DNA of 13,104 nucleotides, taken from contig NW_019091391.1 of the NCBI RefSeq assembly GCF_001949145.1, positions 611,863-624,966 on the forward strand. The letters run 5' to 3'. A model generated the notes under the pieces. That model had not been told where the DNA came from. It saw only the letters and a program-made list of their open reading frames with translations, and made no database searches. Positions 1 to 9,907 of the stretch are shown piece after piece; position 1 is the stretch's first letter; every line of letters starts with the position of its first letter. The position numbers and the translations under genes are program-made. Source of the DNA: Acanthaster planci (Eukaryota; Echinodermata; Asteroidea; Valvatida; Acanthasteridae).

Positions 1-2664
1 CCACATACCCACCATTTTTGTGAATGAGTTATCTATGCTGTCTCCTCAAATTGACCAAGATCAGAGGCTGTTTGGTCAGGCACTCTCAAGCCATCTGTAA
101 GTTGAATACTCAGAATTTTTATTTCATGCACTGTTGTCGCTTGTCCTTAATCGTTTCTTTATTTCATGCCATCCATTGCAGAAATTTGCATGGTATCATT
201 TGTTTTTGTTTAAAGTGGAGTTTGTGCGTTCAATATTTTCAGTTTGTTTATGCCAAAATGTATGTATTCTGTTCTTTTGGTCTCTAACACGTCGGGGTTT
301 CGGGCTTGGTCTCAGCTCCGATGTTTTTCCCCCAAATATTTGTATAATCCGGGTTTTGTTGATTTTGATTATTATTTTTGTTAATTTTCTCGCTTTTTAC
401 AGTTTGCAAAACTACCTTTATCTGTTCAGTCCAGTTAATTTGGAATTCATATCTGTTGTTATGGACATTTTTGTTATTTATTGATTTATTTTGGAATTAA
501 AATTTGATTTCAGAATTTTTTCATCATAAATCTGGTTGAATTGTCAGTTTGCTTATTGTTTGTCTGGTTTGTGTCATTTCTGGCTGCTGTAATAATTGAA
601 GATAAAAAGAATGCATTCCTTATGTAATAGATCATTCAGGCAACATTATCGAAAATCTCATTCTACTTAATATAGGCTGCCTGCTAAACACGTCGATACT
701 CTTTAGCGTCAGAAATTGCTTCGAAGGCTCGGAAGTATCTTCATTATCCTCAAAAAAACTAATTACGCACGCGATCAACTTGCCGTTGCTCGAAAATATA
801 TGCGATGGTAAAAGTATTACGTCGAGGCATGATGTTTGCGTGTTCAAACAAATTAAGCTCGTTTGATTCATTGATAGTTAACTTTACGACGTACTGCCAA
901 TTATGATAAGATAACGTATTTGAAACAGGCCTCTTCGCTCCCTCAGTCGTTGAACTCAGACCAGTTGCGACTACATAATAGGCACATTCGTCAATGTCTG
1001 CTTCCACGAGAGCCACAAATGATTTCGTTCATATTTCGTTCATATTGGGCTAAGTGCATGTACAAAAATCAATTAAAATTAGATGAATTACCACCCAGAC
1101 AAAAAACAAGACCGCTGGCTTCAGCCGAGTGGCCCAGCTTTTGAAGGAAGACTCTCTCTATCCATTGTAGGCCTGCATGTCAAATTAGGATTCTTTTTTT
1201 ATGACCACTGAAAGCTTCTAGGAAACAGAGTCTTCTCTGTAATGTTTGCCTTGCGTGATGTTGGCGGGAAACCTCGGGACATTATCGATATTTGCGACGC
1301 AGAGACTTGCACGTATACTGTAGAAGAACATGAATTAGCCATGTCCCCCTTTTTACTATGGGTACATATGGCAGGGCTGCAAGCCATGAAATTTCGATGT
1401 CTTTCACTGACAGTGACTTTTTTTCAATAGATTTAGTGTTCGATTACGTTTCTGCTATTTATCTTGTCTGGCTTTTGTTTAATTAACGAGGTTTTTTTTA
1501 TTTAGGTTTGAACTGATATCCCTTTAGAGTTCGGAGTATTCAAAATTGTACTTTAAGACGTCAGGAATTTTCTGGCTAGCCGAGGGCACTGCACTGCTGC
1601 CGTAATGTCAATGTACAGACCTTATCAGGGTGCTGCAATGTTTGTCTTGTTCCCTGTAGACCTAATGACAATAGCAATACAACCTCGGATATTAATAAAA
1701 GGGAACAGGCTATATTCCCTTCCAGCCTCAGTTTGGTTAAATTGGTTTTAACGGTAGAAAAACAAGATGGCTGCCCCATGATAGCGGCCTGTATAAGCCT
1801 ACTGACTCATCTGTTCAAACTGTGAACTCAAACTTAACTAACTAAAGCATTTCTGTGTCTGGGATGCTCTTTGGCTTTTTGCTCATATGAAAACGGGAAT
1901 CCGCATGAGAAACTAAAAGGCGCCAAAATAACTTTTTGAAATAGCTAAACAAATGTTGAAAATAGACACACAAAGGTGCGTTTACAAGGGTTGTGTAAAA
2001 ACAACAGCACTGCTCGAACCATTTAAATTAAACAAGACCTATATACGTTTTCACCTTAATCATCTGCAAAATATGAGAATTTGGAAGATTTGGAGTTGAG
2101 AAAAAATCGAAAATTCAAATAAAATTATCAGGAAATGAAGTTCCTTACAACCAGCCATGAATTATTCTGTTAACAGATGCAACAACTGAAAAGGACACAA
2201 AATAATCGTTTCCATCATAGTACTAGGGGTGTTTTGCGCAAATGAACAAATATTTAAAAGAATAATCTATTCCTCCCGGATTTCTCCGGAGCGGTTGGAA
2301 GTGCAAACTCGCTGCCGGGTAGTTCATTAGATTTAATGGCGTGTAATACATTATTGATAGTTTGCAGATCTCCCTGTGTAAACTGAAAGGCCTCCACAGG
2401 CAAGCCCGCTGTACCGAAAAATCTCGCGCCGACAAAAACGATCGCGCTCGCTCGCACGAAGAAGCCATGTTTGTCCGGAAAGAAATTCCCGCGCATTATC
2501 TAGTGAATGACTGGGCGATGTCACCCTACGAATCTGTTGCCATGCACCAGAGCCAAATGATATTATTACAGTGTCATGTACTGAAGTATCTCGTGCAATG
2601 ATTATGCAGCTAGTTTGGGCTCTCAGGCAAGCGCTTCATTTTCACGGGGAGTTTGCTTTGGAGA
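1..2664. other. Intergenic or intronic AT-rich DNA
   Basis: I see no supportable gene here. The first 600 bases are strikingly T-rich on this strand, with a 12-base direct repeat TTTATTTCATGC at 118-129 and 158-169. The longest open frame (134-484, 116 codons) encodes a Phe/Leu/Ile-rich peptide that merely reflects the T-richness. The remaining frames are under 90 codons with no motif. An exon of a gene outside the window cannot be excluded. Confidence 0.5.
1915..1928. promoter_or_regulatory. Isolated E2F-type motif
   Basis: AAAAGGCGCCAAAA contains TTTGGCGC-type E2F matches around a GGCGCC palindrome, in otherwise AT-rich DNA with no neighbouring gene. Single motif match. Confidence 0.15.
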
Positions 2665-2688
2665 AAGTTCCATATAGGCCTACGGACG
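2665..2688 (+). repeat. 24-base inverted repeat, left copy
   Basis: This 24-mer reads AAGTTCCATATAGGCCTAC followed by GGACG. Its reverse complement occurs at 2848-2871 with one mismatch, 159 bases away. The core contains the palindrome TAGGCCTA. The pair may mark the ends of a short 207-base element (2665-2871) or two insertions of a dispersed motif. The intervening DNA has no recognisable coding content. Confidence 0.6.
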
Positions 2689-2847
2689 CCACTTGACACC
2701 CTATGCACAAATCCTATATGAGACTTGTCTGAAAAATTCTGTTTTCTCAGTAAACGACTTGGTGGTTTCCCTCCAATGAATTGAACTTTTCTGGACATGC
2801 TTTTGCTTTCTGATGGCTATTAAGTCACTGTAGGAAAAAAATGCTGT

Positions 2848-2871
2848 CGTCTGTAGGCCTATATGGAACTT
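2848..2871 (-). repeat. 24-base inverted repeat, right copy
   Basis: This is the inverted partner of 2665-2688, matching at 23 of 24 positions and again centred on TAGGCCTA. Pairing stops sharply on both sides of the 24 bases, which argues for a short terminal repeat rather than a long hairpin. Confidence 0.6.
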
Positions 2872-4258
2872 GCTTACATTAAGTTTTGCGATCAGGGGTT
2901 AGCAGAAGCGCACGGTAAAATAACGGCAGAATGATGCTAGGAAACTGTATTATACGCAAATACGAGGTATAGGTCTGGACTTCATATTTTGATGTAATCT
3001 GTTTGAAATCTCATTCCACATTCTAGCTGCCGCATTGACTCAGCCTTCGAAACCATGTAATTTACCAAATCTCGGCTTCGCCTCCGTTTCGGCTCCATCT
3101 CGAGCTCCACTGTAATTTGCCAAACGTTTAGGCTAACTGGAACCAATGCAAAAAAAGTTGTCATCTCTTTAACGAAAACAGTCGTGAGCTCACAAATTAA
3201 CTCGTGTTTTTGAAAAAATTGAATTAGGCATCGCTAGTGTGTGGACTTAATAAAATCTATCTATTTATTGTGTGGCTGCCAGCATTGTTGCTACAAACCT
3301 GCTTTATTGCATTAAAGCCACTCTCCAAACATAACTTATCTATGACGATACCATAGAATTCTCGGTCCCATTCTCTTTGCAAAAGCCGCCCCTCAAATTC
3401 TGTTCAGAACCCTGGATGCATGACCCGTTTTGGTCACAAACGTGGCTTTTATGTTTACGCCCAAAGTGCCATTCATGTTTTTAGTCACAGGTTCTGCATG
3501 TTTAACGGAATTACACAGGTAATAGAAACCACGAGATCCGTGATAGATTTAACGACAACTTGGGCCCGATGCTGACACGCAACCCTTGTATTGCTGAGAC
3601 AAAGCCTTTTACCTCACGGAAGAAACTGCTTCTTATTTTTTTCCTGGAACGTGAAACTTTTCCCATGAAACCGACGACACAAAGGATTGTTATGTCTCTA
3701 GAGAAAACGCAGCAAACGATTTTTCAAGAAAACTACCACAACCACGTATCATTAAAACCACAATATCATATATTACTGATTGTACCCTTTAAATTATCCA
3801 CATAGCTATACGCAAGAATAAGTAGAGTTCCCATATTTGAGCAAAACAGAATCGATTTTGCAACGACTGATAATCGACTGACTCTGAGCGAGTCAGGTTT
3901 AATCAGGTCGCGATATTAAACATATCCCACGTTCTCATTTCACGATATACATGTACAGCGTTACACGTTTTAGTTTTAAGTTCAGTCCTTTTAAGAAAAG
4001 GATGGTTGTCCAAAACTGCTTTCTCTAACAAAGCTGCAAAATTGGACAACATCTCGGTTCGAACGCGCAGTCTAGAATTAAAACATGGAAGCAAAGTCAA
4101 GGAGATAATACGTTGAATGCCTAATTGATGTTGATCATTCAGCCAACCCCTTAACATCCGCTCCTTTGAGATGCGGGCTTTTTTGAAATGATAGGTGTAA
4201 CCCCCCAAGACCTATGTGCAAATACGAAACACAGATGGTAAATATTCTACCAAAGGAA
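2872..4258. other. Noncoding DNA, no recognised feature
   Basis: AT-rich sequence. Short open frames at 3560-3805 and 3903-4208 show no motif, membrane segment or codon pattern like the receptor gene. I find no strong repeat. Confidence 0.5.
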
Positions 4259-4430
4259 TAAGGGGAGCTTTCAATAGTGCGCCACCAAGAGTTTGCAGCG
4301 CGTTGGCCAATCACAATGCGCGAAATTTGTCGACCCAATGCGTGTTTGGAAAGGGTCGACAAATTTCGCGCGTTATGACTGGCCAACACGTTGCAAACTC
4401 TTCATGACGCACTATTGCGAATCGCCTGTA
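4259..4430. mobile_element. Foldback MITE-like element, copy 1
   Basis: Two 65-base arms at 4272-4336 and 4353-4417 are reverse complements at 57 of 65 positions and flank a 16-base loop. The innermost 19 bases of each arm pair perfectly. Weaker inverted similarity continues outward to about 4259 (AGGGGAGC) and 4430 (GCCTGTA). Both ends can be read as starting after a TA dinucleotide, which would fit a Tc1/mariner-type target duplication, but that is inference. There is no coding capacity. Each arm contains an E2F-type TTTCGCGC octamer, and the left arm also contains GGCCAATCA, a CCAAT box. A related copy lies at 8217-8403. The element begins about 460 bases beyond the stop codon of the receptor. 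Confidence 0.75.
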
Positions 4431-4888
4431 TTCAAAGTAATACCTGCTCGGGAAATGTAGAAATACATTGTTAATTATTACTATACATACTATGCACGTG
4501 TTGATTTTACAATTACTGAATGACACAAAGATATAAATCTTATACCGTTCTTCCTAATCGCCTTATCCCTTTTATCACGAGCACAATTTTTGTTATTTGA
4601 CAATATGAAAAGCCGATGAAAATGACAAGGATAGATGAAACACGAGGTACAACCATATAACTCACCTTCTAATATTATTGTCGGCGAAGAACCCTACAAT
4701 TTCGAGCAAAAGAATGATCTTTGGGATAACGTGCAACATTAGAATTTTTGTATGAAACCTAAAGATATGATTAATATGTGACATTCCATAAATCGGCAAA
4801 GCTGTTTTAGCCAAAAGTTTGTAACGTCAAAAGAAATGTTTTTTTACTATCACTTGCCAGATTTATAAAGTGAAACGCTTTTGGTGCA
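4431..4888. other. Downstream flank of the receptor gene
   Basis: AT-rich DNA between the foldback element and the receptor stop codon, presumably holding the 3' untranslated region of the receptor. It has no canonical AATAAA on the minus strand and no ORF. Confidence 0.5.
4862..4867 (-). promoter_or_regulatory. Possible variant polyadenylation hexamer (TATAAA) after the receptor gene
   Basis: On the minus strand the hexamer TATAAA starts about 22 bases after the receptor stop codon. It is a known minor variant of the animal poly(A) signal. I see no AATAAA or ATTAAA on this strand between the stop codon and the foldback element at 4430. A second variant, GATAAA, lies at 4571-4576. Which of these is used, if either, cannot be decided from sequence. 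Confidence 0.2.
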
Positions 4889-5878
4889 TTATCTTTGTGA
4901 TACACGCGCTGATATCGTAGAGATATCCGCCTCGTCCGGTCTTCCGTCAGACCTGCCAAACAGTTTCTTCAAGCCCTTTCGAAATTGCCTGTACTTCAAG
5001 CCGTACACGATCGGGTTGGCGCACGAGTTGCACACGACCAGGGCCAAGGAGACGATGTACAACGCCCCGTTGAGGTCGATCGGAACCCCGAGCAAAAACA
5101 GGCTGAAGATGGCGGTGTTGGGCGCCCAGCAGATCACGTACACCACGAAGACGACGACGAGGGTCTTGAACGTGTTGCGCCTGGCGCGGGTGAGCGAACC
5201 GTCGATGGTGTTGACGTCCACTGTGGAGCCGCGTTGGGATGAGGCGGATGCCGAAGGCGCCACCGCAGCAACGCGCCGAGCGCTCCGTTTGAGGGTGACG
5301 GCTATGTGAGTGTACGCCACGCACATCACTGTCACCGGCAGCAGAAAGTTCATCTGGAGGAGCATAAAGGCGCTTATGACGGGGGGCTCGGGAAGGGTGT
5401 AAGACTGGCAGGTCCCGTTGGACTCGGAGTAGTTGACCCAGACGAGGTTGAAACCAGACGACGCGAAGCCATACCCCCAGCAAGCCGCGATCAAGACCGC
5501 GGCCAGCCGCTGTCCGAAGTACGCCTGGTGCTTGAACGGGAACACAATAGCCACGTAGCGTTCCACAGTCAACGCCATCAGATTGGTCGTGGACGTAGCA
5601 AAAGATGACCACAGGAAGAAGCGAGTGACCCAAAGGTAGCACAGGAGCAGTCCAGCCAGCCCAGGCGGCATCCGATTCGGGAGATCGATGTTACTGACCA
5701 GTAAGAGAAGAAGAGACGCCACGAAATCCACGACAGCCTGGTTGAAGATGAACGCGTTAGTCAGCGTGTGCATGACAGGCACGCGCCAAATGACCACACA
5801 CACCAAACAGTTGCCCAGAATGCCGATAAGTCCGACCAGGGACTGGATCACCCGCAAATAAATCACCTCTTCGGACAT
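4889..5878 (-). CDS. Orphan class A (rhodopsin-like) G-protein-coupled receptor, single exon
   Basis: A 329-residue integral plasma-membrane receptor expected to signal through heterotrimeric G proteins. Numbering runs from the ATG at 5876-5878. Seven hydrophobic segments are visible. Seen in order: GN in TM1 (N23), QAVVD in TM2 (D51), extracellular C80 before TM3, ERY (106-108) ending TM3, W134 in TM4, partner cysteine C157 in loop 2 beside N-glycosylation sequons N149-Y-S and N154-G-T, P181 and Y189 in TM5, CWAP (250-253) in TM6, and NPIVY (288-292) followed by a basic amphipathic helix 8 (F299). The sodium-pocket residues (D2.50, S3.39, N7.45, S7.46, N7.49) are all present. The N-tail is only about eight residues. 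Loop 3 carries an Ala/Ser-rich stretch. The frame stays open upstream to a TGA at 5930-5932 without another ATG; the chosen ATG has A at -3. Length and tail are normal for the class, so it looks intact. Helix motifs suggest a peptide- or galanin/allatostatin-like receptor, or one of the lineage-expanded orphan groups of echinoderms and amphioxus. The ligand cannot be told from sequence. Confidence 0.93.
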   Translation of the reverse strand: MSEEVIYLRVIQSLVGLIGILGNCLVCVVIWRVPVMHTLTNAFIFNQAVVDFVASLLLLLVSNIDLPNRMPPGLAGLLLCYLWVTRFFLWSSFATSTTNLMALTVERYVAIVFPFKHQAYFGQRLAAVLIAACWGYGFASSGFNLVWVNYSESNGTCQSYTLPEPPVISAFMLLQMNFLLPVTVMCVAYTHIAVTLKRSARRVAAVAPSASASSQRGSTVDVNTIDGSLTRARRNTFKTLVVVFVVYVICWAPNTAIFSLFLLGVPIDLNGALYIVSLALVVCNSCANPIVYGLKYRQFRKGLKKLFGRSDGRPDEADISTISARVSQR

Positions 5879-8216
5879 ACTTGTGAGTCCAGTCACTCCA
5901 TCAAAAACAAACTGAACCTTAGAAGTTGGTCAATTCTACTCTCGGGTAATTCGCTCTCTGCTAAGCCGAAATGATGAGATGCCGGAGTACTGCAACTGTG
6001 CACTTCCTCAACATCACTCGGAACACTCTTGGGAAAAAAACCCGGGAAGATCAATTTCTCTCGTCGACATTGGAAACGCGCGGTCATGCCAAAGCGTATT
6101 TTTTCGGCTGGGTGGTTTTTCTGACTCAAGCCCGTCCTCTGGGCATTCCGTATGACAAAAATCCTAAATCGAAATGAGCGAAACGCATCGTTTATGATGG
6201 AATTGAGTGTTCTCAATGCATAAATCCAAGAGTGCGTGTCATTAGATATCAGTCCGCAGTAAGGGATGATAGTGGATTGTTGTGAGAATGAAAGCTCTTA
6301 CACACAGAAACTTTGGTATTATCCCGTGGCAATTCTCTACGGCAGCCGTTTCCGGAAACAGGGACACGTCCCACACGGAGCCCCTAGCGTCTTAGGAATA
6401 AAAATCGCGAAGACAAAGTCTTGGCACAGGTACTCAAGGACCTTCGATGAAAAATCTACTCCTGGCTTGGTCACAAATTCCACTCTCGCGATGATTCAAG
6501 AAATGGAACTCTTTTTGGCAAACCGCATTTAAGTCTCTTTACTTGCGACTCGGAGAAGCTGAAAGTCTGACGACGTTGTTTACAGGTACAAATTGAATTT
6601 TTTAGTTACTGCAATTTTCAAGTTCTCTTCAGTTTCGGCACTTGATCTGTTATCAAAGTTGAACCCACGAGAAGAGTCGTTCAAAGTGGCACATCTGCCG
6701 ATCGTTTCGTCTTGTTTAATCATCTGCTTTCTGTGTAGGGCCACTGCGCCGAATTGCAAGTAGCCATGGCTTGTATCAGTTTTGGTATCGTCGCAATGCA
6801 ACTTGCTCCGGCATTCAGGTTGTTCAAATTCCGCACGAGTTTATCTTAAAGACAAACCCCAGCTTTCTGCACGTACGCTGTCCCGATTCAGGTGGAGGTG
6901 TTAGCATGCAGCAGGAAGCTAGAACACGGACGATTCTTTCACCCGTAACCAAGGGGATTATTGATGCGGTGTCGGAAGTTCTCAAAGACACCGCCAGTCA
7001 GTCATATGCATTCGATGCAGGCTTTTTCACAGCTACGTAGCGGCTGGCAGTATTTGCTCTCGTGGCGATATCAGCTAGGCCACGCAAGGCTCTCTTGGCT
7101 TACCCCCTCTTGAGTTGGATCGATTATGTCTTGAATGACCAGTCTGTTTTCGTGACATATAACCCAAGGCCATATTTACGGAGGTGAGAAGCGTTGAGTG
7201 GTCTGTATCATGTTCATGTACTCAGTGTCACTGCAATTGTATAGCTCTTACGGCGTCAGGACTCCAGCTCATTCATCAACACTTTTCGACTCTCAGCCCT
7301 TCGGCTCTAACTGTCCAACTCGTCCAAGCGTTCACGATAGTGTGCTTGGTGTCCCCTAACGGTCGAAACGTCTTTTGCTATGCCAAACGAGCAACCGGCA
7401 AAGGTAGAGCAGAAAGGAACGAATGAAACAAAGTGTGGTGTTCTCGCAGTGATATAATGACATGCGGCACCGGGTCGTGACGACGAACTGCATTTGGCGT
7501 GTGGGCCCCTGATGCAGCGCAACTATTAAATCCTTGGCCCAGGGACGAGCCAAACAAATACCCTCTCCTCCTGTACATCACAGGAACGCCACATCGCGAA
7601 ATGTTTGATTTTCTCGCCGTCCTCAATTACAGATGTGCCTGTGCTGCAAGCGTGATTGCCTGGATACAGGGCCACAACATCGCGGACCATTTTTCTTTTG
7701 CTCACACCTATTCGCGGTAACCTTTGGTATTGATACAATTTTGAGGGAGTCACCGTACCGTCTCCATGAAAAAATCCACTTCACTTACTGGAGATCTTTT
7801 AGCGCGTCATCAGCAACACGAACACTATTTCGGGAAAGCGTACAGTGGCTCAGAATGCGGCTCGTGAAAACTCAGTGCGAACTTAGCGGTGGCGTGACTA
7901 GGCATTCGGGTCAGGATATTCTCTGAATACGCACAATGTGCAGTCTTGACAACTTTAACCTAACTGACCCAGTGTTTAAGGACCGTCTTAAAGCCGGGGA
8001 GGGTGGGTTCCACCCCGTCCCCCAGAAAAACGTCTGTCTTTTAAAACTTGACATGTGTGGTAATACACTAAAATAAGTGATCCGATATAATTGTTTTGTC
8101 ATGGCCGTTGCATTTCAAGGCCAAACGCGTGTCGGCCCGTGTAAATCGAGCACGCCACTGAAACCAGTATACATTTTGCTCGACTTCTCTCGAAAAAACT
8201 GGGGGGCAGCGTATGA
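5879..8216. other. Upstream flank of the receptor gene and gene-free DNA
   Basis: The part nearest 5879 should hold the 5' leader and promoter of the receptor (minus strand), but no clear TATA box is visible. An open frame of 107 codons (5893-6216, minus) overlaps this leader and has no recognisable domain. Further out, frames of 60-97 codons around 6266-7926 show no family motifs. A GC-rich imperfect hairpin, GGGGAGGGTGGGTTCC with ACCCCGTCCCC, lies at about 7997-8023. Confidence 0.5.
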
Positions 8217-8403
8217 ACATAAGTTTCACAATAGTTTGCCGCCAAGAGTTTGCAACGCGGTGACCACTGTATGTGTTTTTAGTGAGTTGACACCTCCAGA
8301 CGTTGTCGACCGGCGTTTGGAAAGGGTCGACACATTTCGCGCTCTCTGATTGGCCAACGCCTCGCAAACTCTTGGTGGCGCACTATATTGTGAAACGCCC
8401 TGT
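8217..8403. mobile_element. Foldback MITE-like element, copy 2, rearranged left arm
   Basis: The right part, from GTTTGGAAAGGGTCGACA at 8315 to about 8390, matches the right arm and loop of the copy at 4259-4430 at roughly 85% by hand alignment. It continues to an end reading GAAACGCCCTGTA. The left arm (about 8221-8264) pairs with the right end through the CCAAGAGTTTGC core, then loses pairing. The expected E2F-bearing portion is replaced by about 40 unrelated bases before a short TTGTCGACC resumes. The retained arm still carries TTTCGCGC (8335-8342) and an inverted CCAAT box (ATTGG at 8349-8353). No ORF belongs to it. Confidence 0.7.
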
Positions 8404-8542
8404 ATTTCTACAGAATTGGTGTCAAAATGACAGCAAGATTTACTCAAAACCCCCAAGACTCTGCGCGTGAAAAACTATTAAGCACTGCGACGATATCGCA
8501 AAAACTGAATTAAGAGGGATGGACTCATCTAAAAAACTGAAA

Positions 8543-8587
8543 CCCCCCCCAAACAAAACAAAACAAAACAAAACAAAAACAAAAAAC
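8543..8587 (+). repeat. C8 run followed by (AAAAC)n microsatellite
   Basis: Eight consecutive C (8543-8550) lead into AAACAAAACAAAAC units that become irregular by 8587. This could be simple slippage or the A-rich tail of an old retroposon. I see no recognisable retroposon body upstream. Confidence 0.9.
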
Positions 8588-8710
8588 ATTCTATCGGCTT
8601 ATCATCGTGAAAAACTGAGGCCAACCTCTTCACGAGAGTCGACAGGCAGCGCTATTTCAGTCCGATTTTGCTCTGTTTTCTGTAGGTGCGTATTTGGTGT
8701 AGCGCAACCT

Positions 8711-8727
8711 TGACGTGACGTACGTGG
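8711..8727 (+). promoter_or_regulatory. Possible CRE-like site cluster
   Basis: TGACGTGACGTACGTGG contains two overlapping TGACGT half-sites of the CREB/ATF type and an ACGTGG motif. No gene start is evident next to it. This is a motif match only. Confidence 0.2.
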
Positions 8728-9129
8728 TTTAGTCTCAAAATGGCTGTGCCGACATTTTATTGAGGGCGCACTTCACAAAACACACCCGTACAGTTGATTT
8801 ACTGGCTGATCATCCAAAGCAGGCGCGCAGTGGGGGTGAATTCCTTCGAGAGTTGGAAGCATTAAAACTAACTGCACATTTTAATACTTTAAAGTCCTTC
8901 ATTTATGCATTGTTCGAACTACATGTAAAGAAGCCATGTCAGTAAGTTTTCACTGTAAATTTGAATCGGATAAGCGCTCCAAAACAAGCCTAAACTATGA
9001 CTGGTTTTTGGTCAAGTCAAGGGTAAACCATTTCATGGGTTGTTTTATGGATCTCAAAGAATCGACAACAGATTACTGTTCACATTTTTCAATTCTCATT
9101 TTATCTCCAATAGGTCTTTTCCGTGAAAT

Positions 9130-9205
9130 ATGCAAATAAGGCAGGCGCATGCGCGTTACTACCACTGGTTGGCATTTACTCGTCACCATTGATCTCCATA
9201 TAAAG
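9130..9205 (+). promoter_or_regulatory. Promoter-like cluster: octamer, NRF-1-type palindrome, TATA-like box
   Basis: A perfect POU octamer ATGCAAAT (9130-9137) is followed by GCGCATGCGC (9145-9154), the core of the NRF-1 consensus, and TATAAAG (9199-9205). The spacing of roughly 45-65 bases from the upstream sites to the TATA-like box is plausible for a promoter. No downstream ORF or recognisable small RNA supports transcription, so the cluster could be chance. Confidence 0.25.
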
Positions 9206-9907
9206 ATAAAACACTCATACGCTTACGCATGGTGAGGATTCGGAAAACGTGGACAGTTGACGGTGATGAGGTTTTGCGGGTTTTACGCATGCGTATTTTA
9301 TAACATAGAGGTATACGTTAGGACGTTATGCATCAGCAAGATCACTTTGATCTTAGTTGATCCTCCACGCTTGGAAGATTGCTCATGAAATCAAAATCAA
9401 ACAACTTTACTCAAAGTTTGTTTCGAATGAACGACAATACAAATTAATCAAAAAATAAATAATAACAAATTACGGTAACCAATTCCATATAACCCCATTT
9501 GAACTGCTCCTGACACGACCTCGTCATGGACGCACTCTTGTAGGCAGTGTTCCAGACATTCCATCACAGCTTCCACAAATTGTCTTTGCCGAGTGAATAC
9601 GCCTCAGTCCTGGACACAGTGTTTGTTTCTTGGAATTCTATGCATAGATGTAAACAAACAAAACAAATAATGTCAATGAAAAAACTGAGGGTATATACCT
9701 AAACTGAATAGCTTCCAATACAAAGATCCTAATAATAATGACGATGTATGCTCCGAAATTTGAATGGAAACCGATCATAGGCTTAAACAATTTTGTTTGG
9801 ACAACCAGTTGTATTGTCAAAACCAAACAAATAAAACTCCCACTGCATGCCAAGTGTAGTACATGTATTCAGAATCACTTTCACATTGGTCACTGTTGGT
9901 TAGGCCT

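Larger units (their letters stand above)
8588..9907. other. Gene-free DNA with scattered motifs
   Basis: No ORF above 75 codons and no protein motif. Apart from the promoter-like cluster and CRE-like motifs, it holds a 12-base palindrome TACGCATGCGTA at 9284-9295, a small perfect hairpin AAGATCA-CTT-TGATCTT near 9339, and an A-rich stretch near 9380-9475. Confidence 0.45.

Noticed and set aside
134-484. 116-codon hydrophobic ORF resembling a small membrane protein
   Set aside because: The Phe/Leu/Ile content follows from T-rich DNA. There is no consistent helix pattern, and the start context and neighbours give no support.
4947-5642. 231-codon frame on the minus strand and 100- to 142-codon frames on the plus strand inside the receptor gene
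   Set aside because: They lie in other frames of the GC-rich receptor, which keeps all class A motifs. Their products are Arg/His/Gly/Pro-rich with no domain, as expected for shadows of a GC-rich gene.
5879-5896. A six-residue N-terminal extension of the receptor starting at GTG (5894-5896)
   Set aside because: GTG is not a normal nuclear start codon in animals. The first ATG in frame is at 5876-5878, with A at -3, and the protein is full length from there.
9262-9360. Box C/D snoRNA suggested by GTGATGA
   Set aside because: No CTGA box D and no closing terminal stem at a suitable distance.
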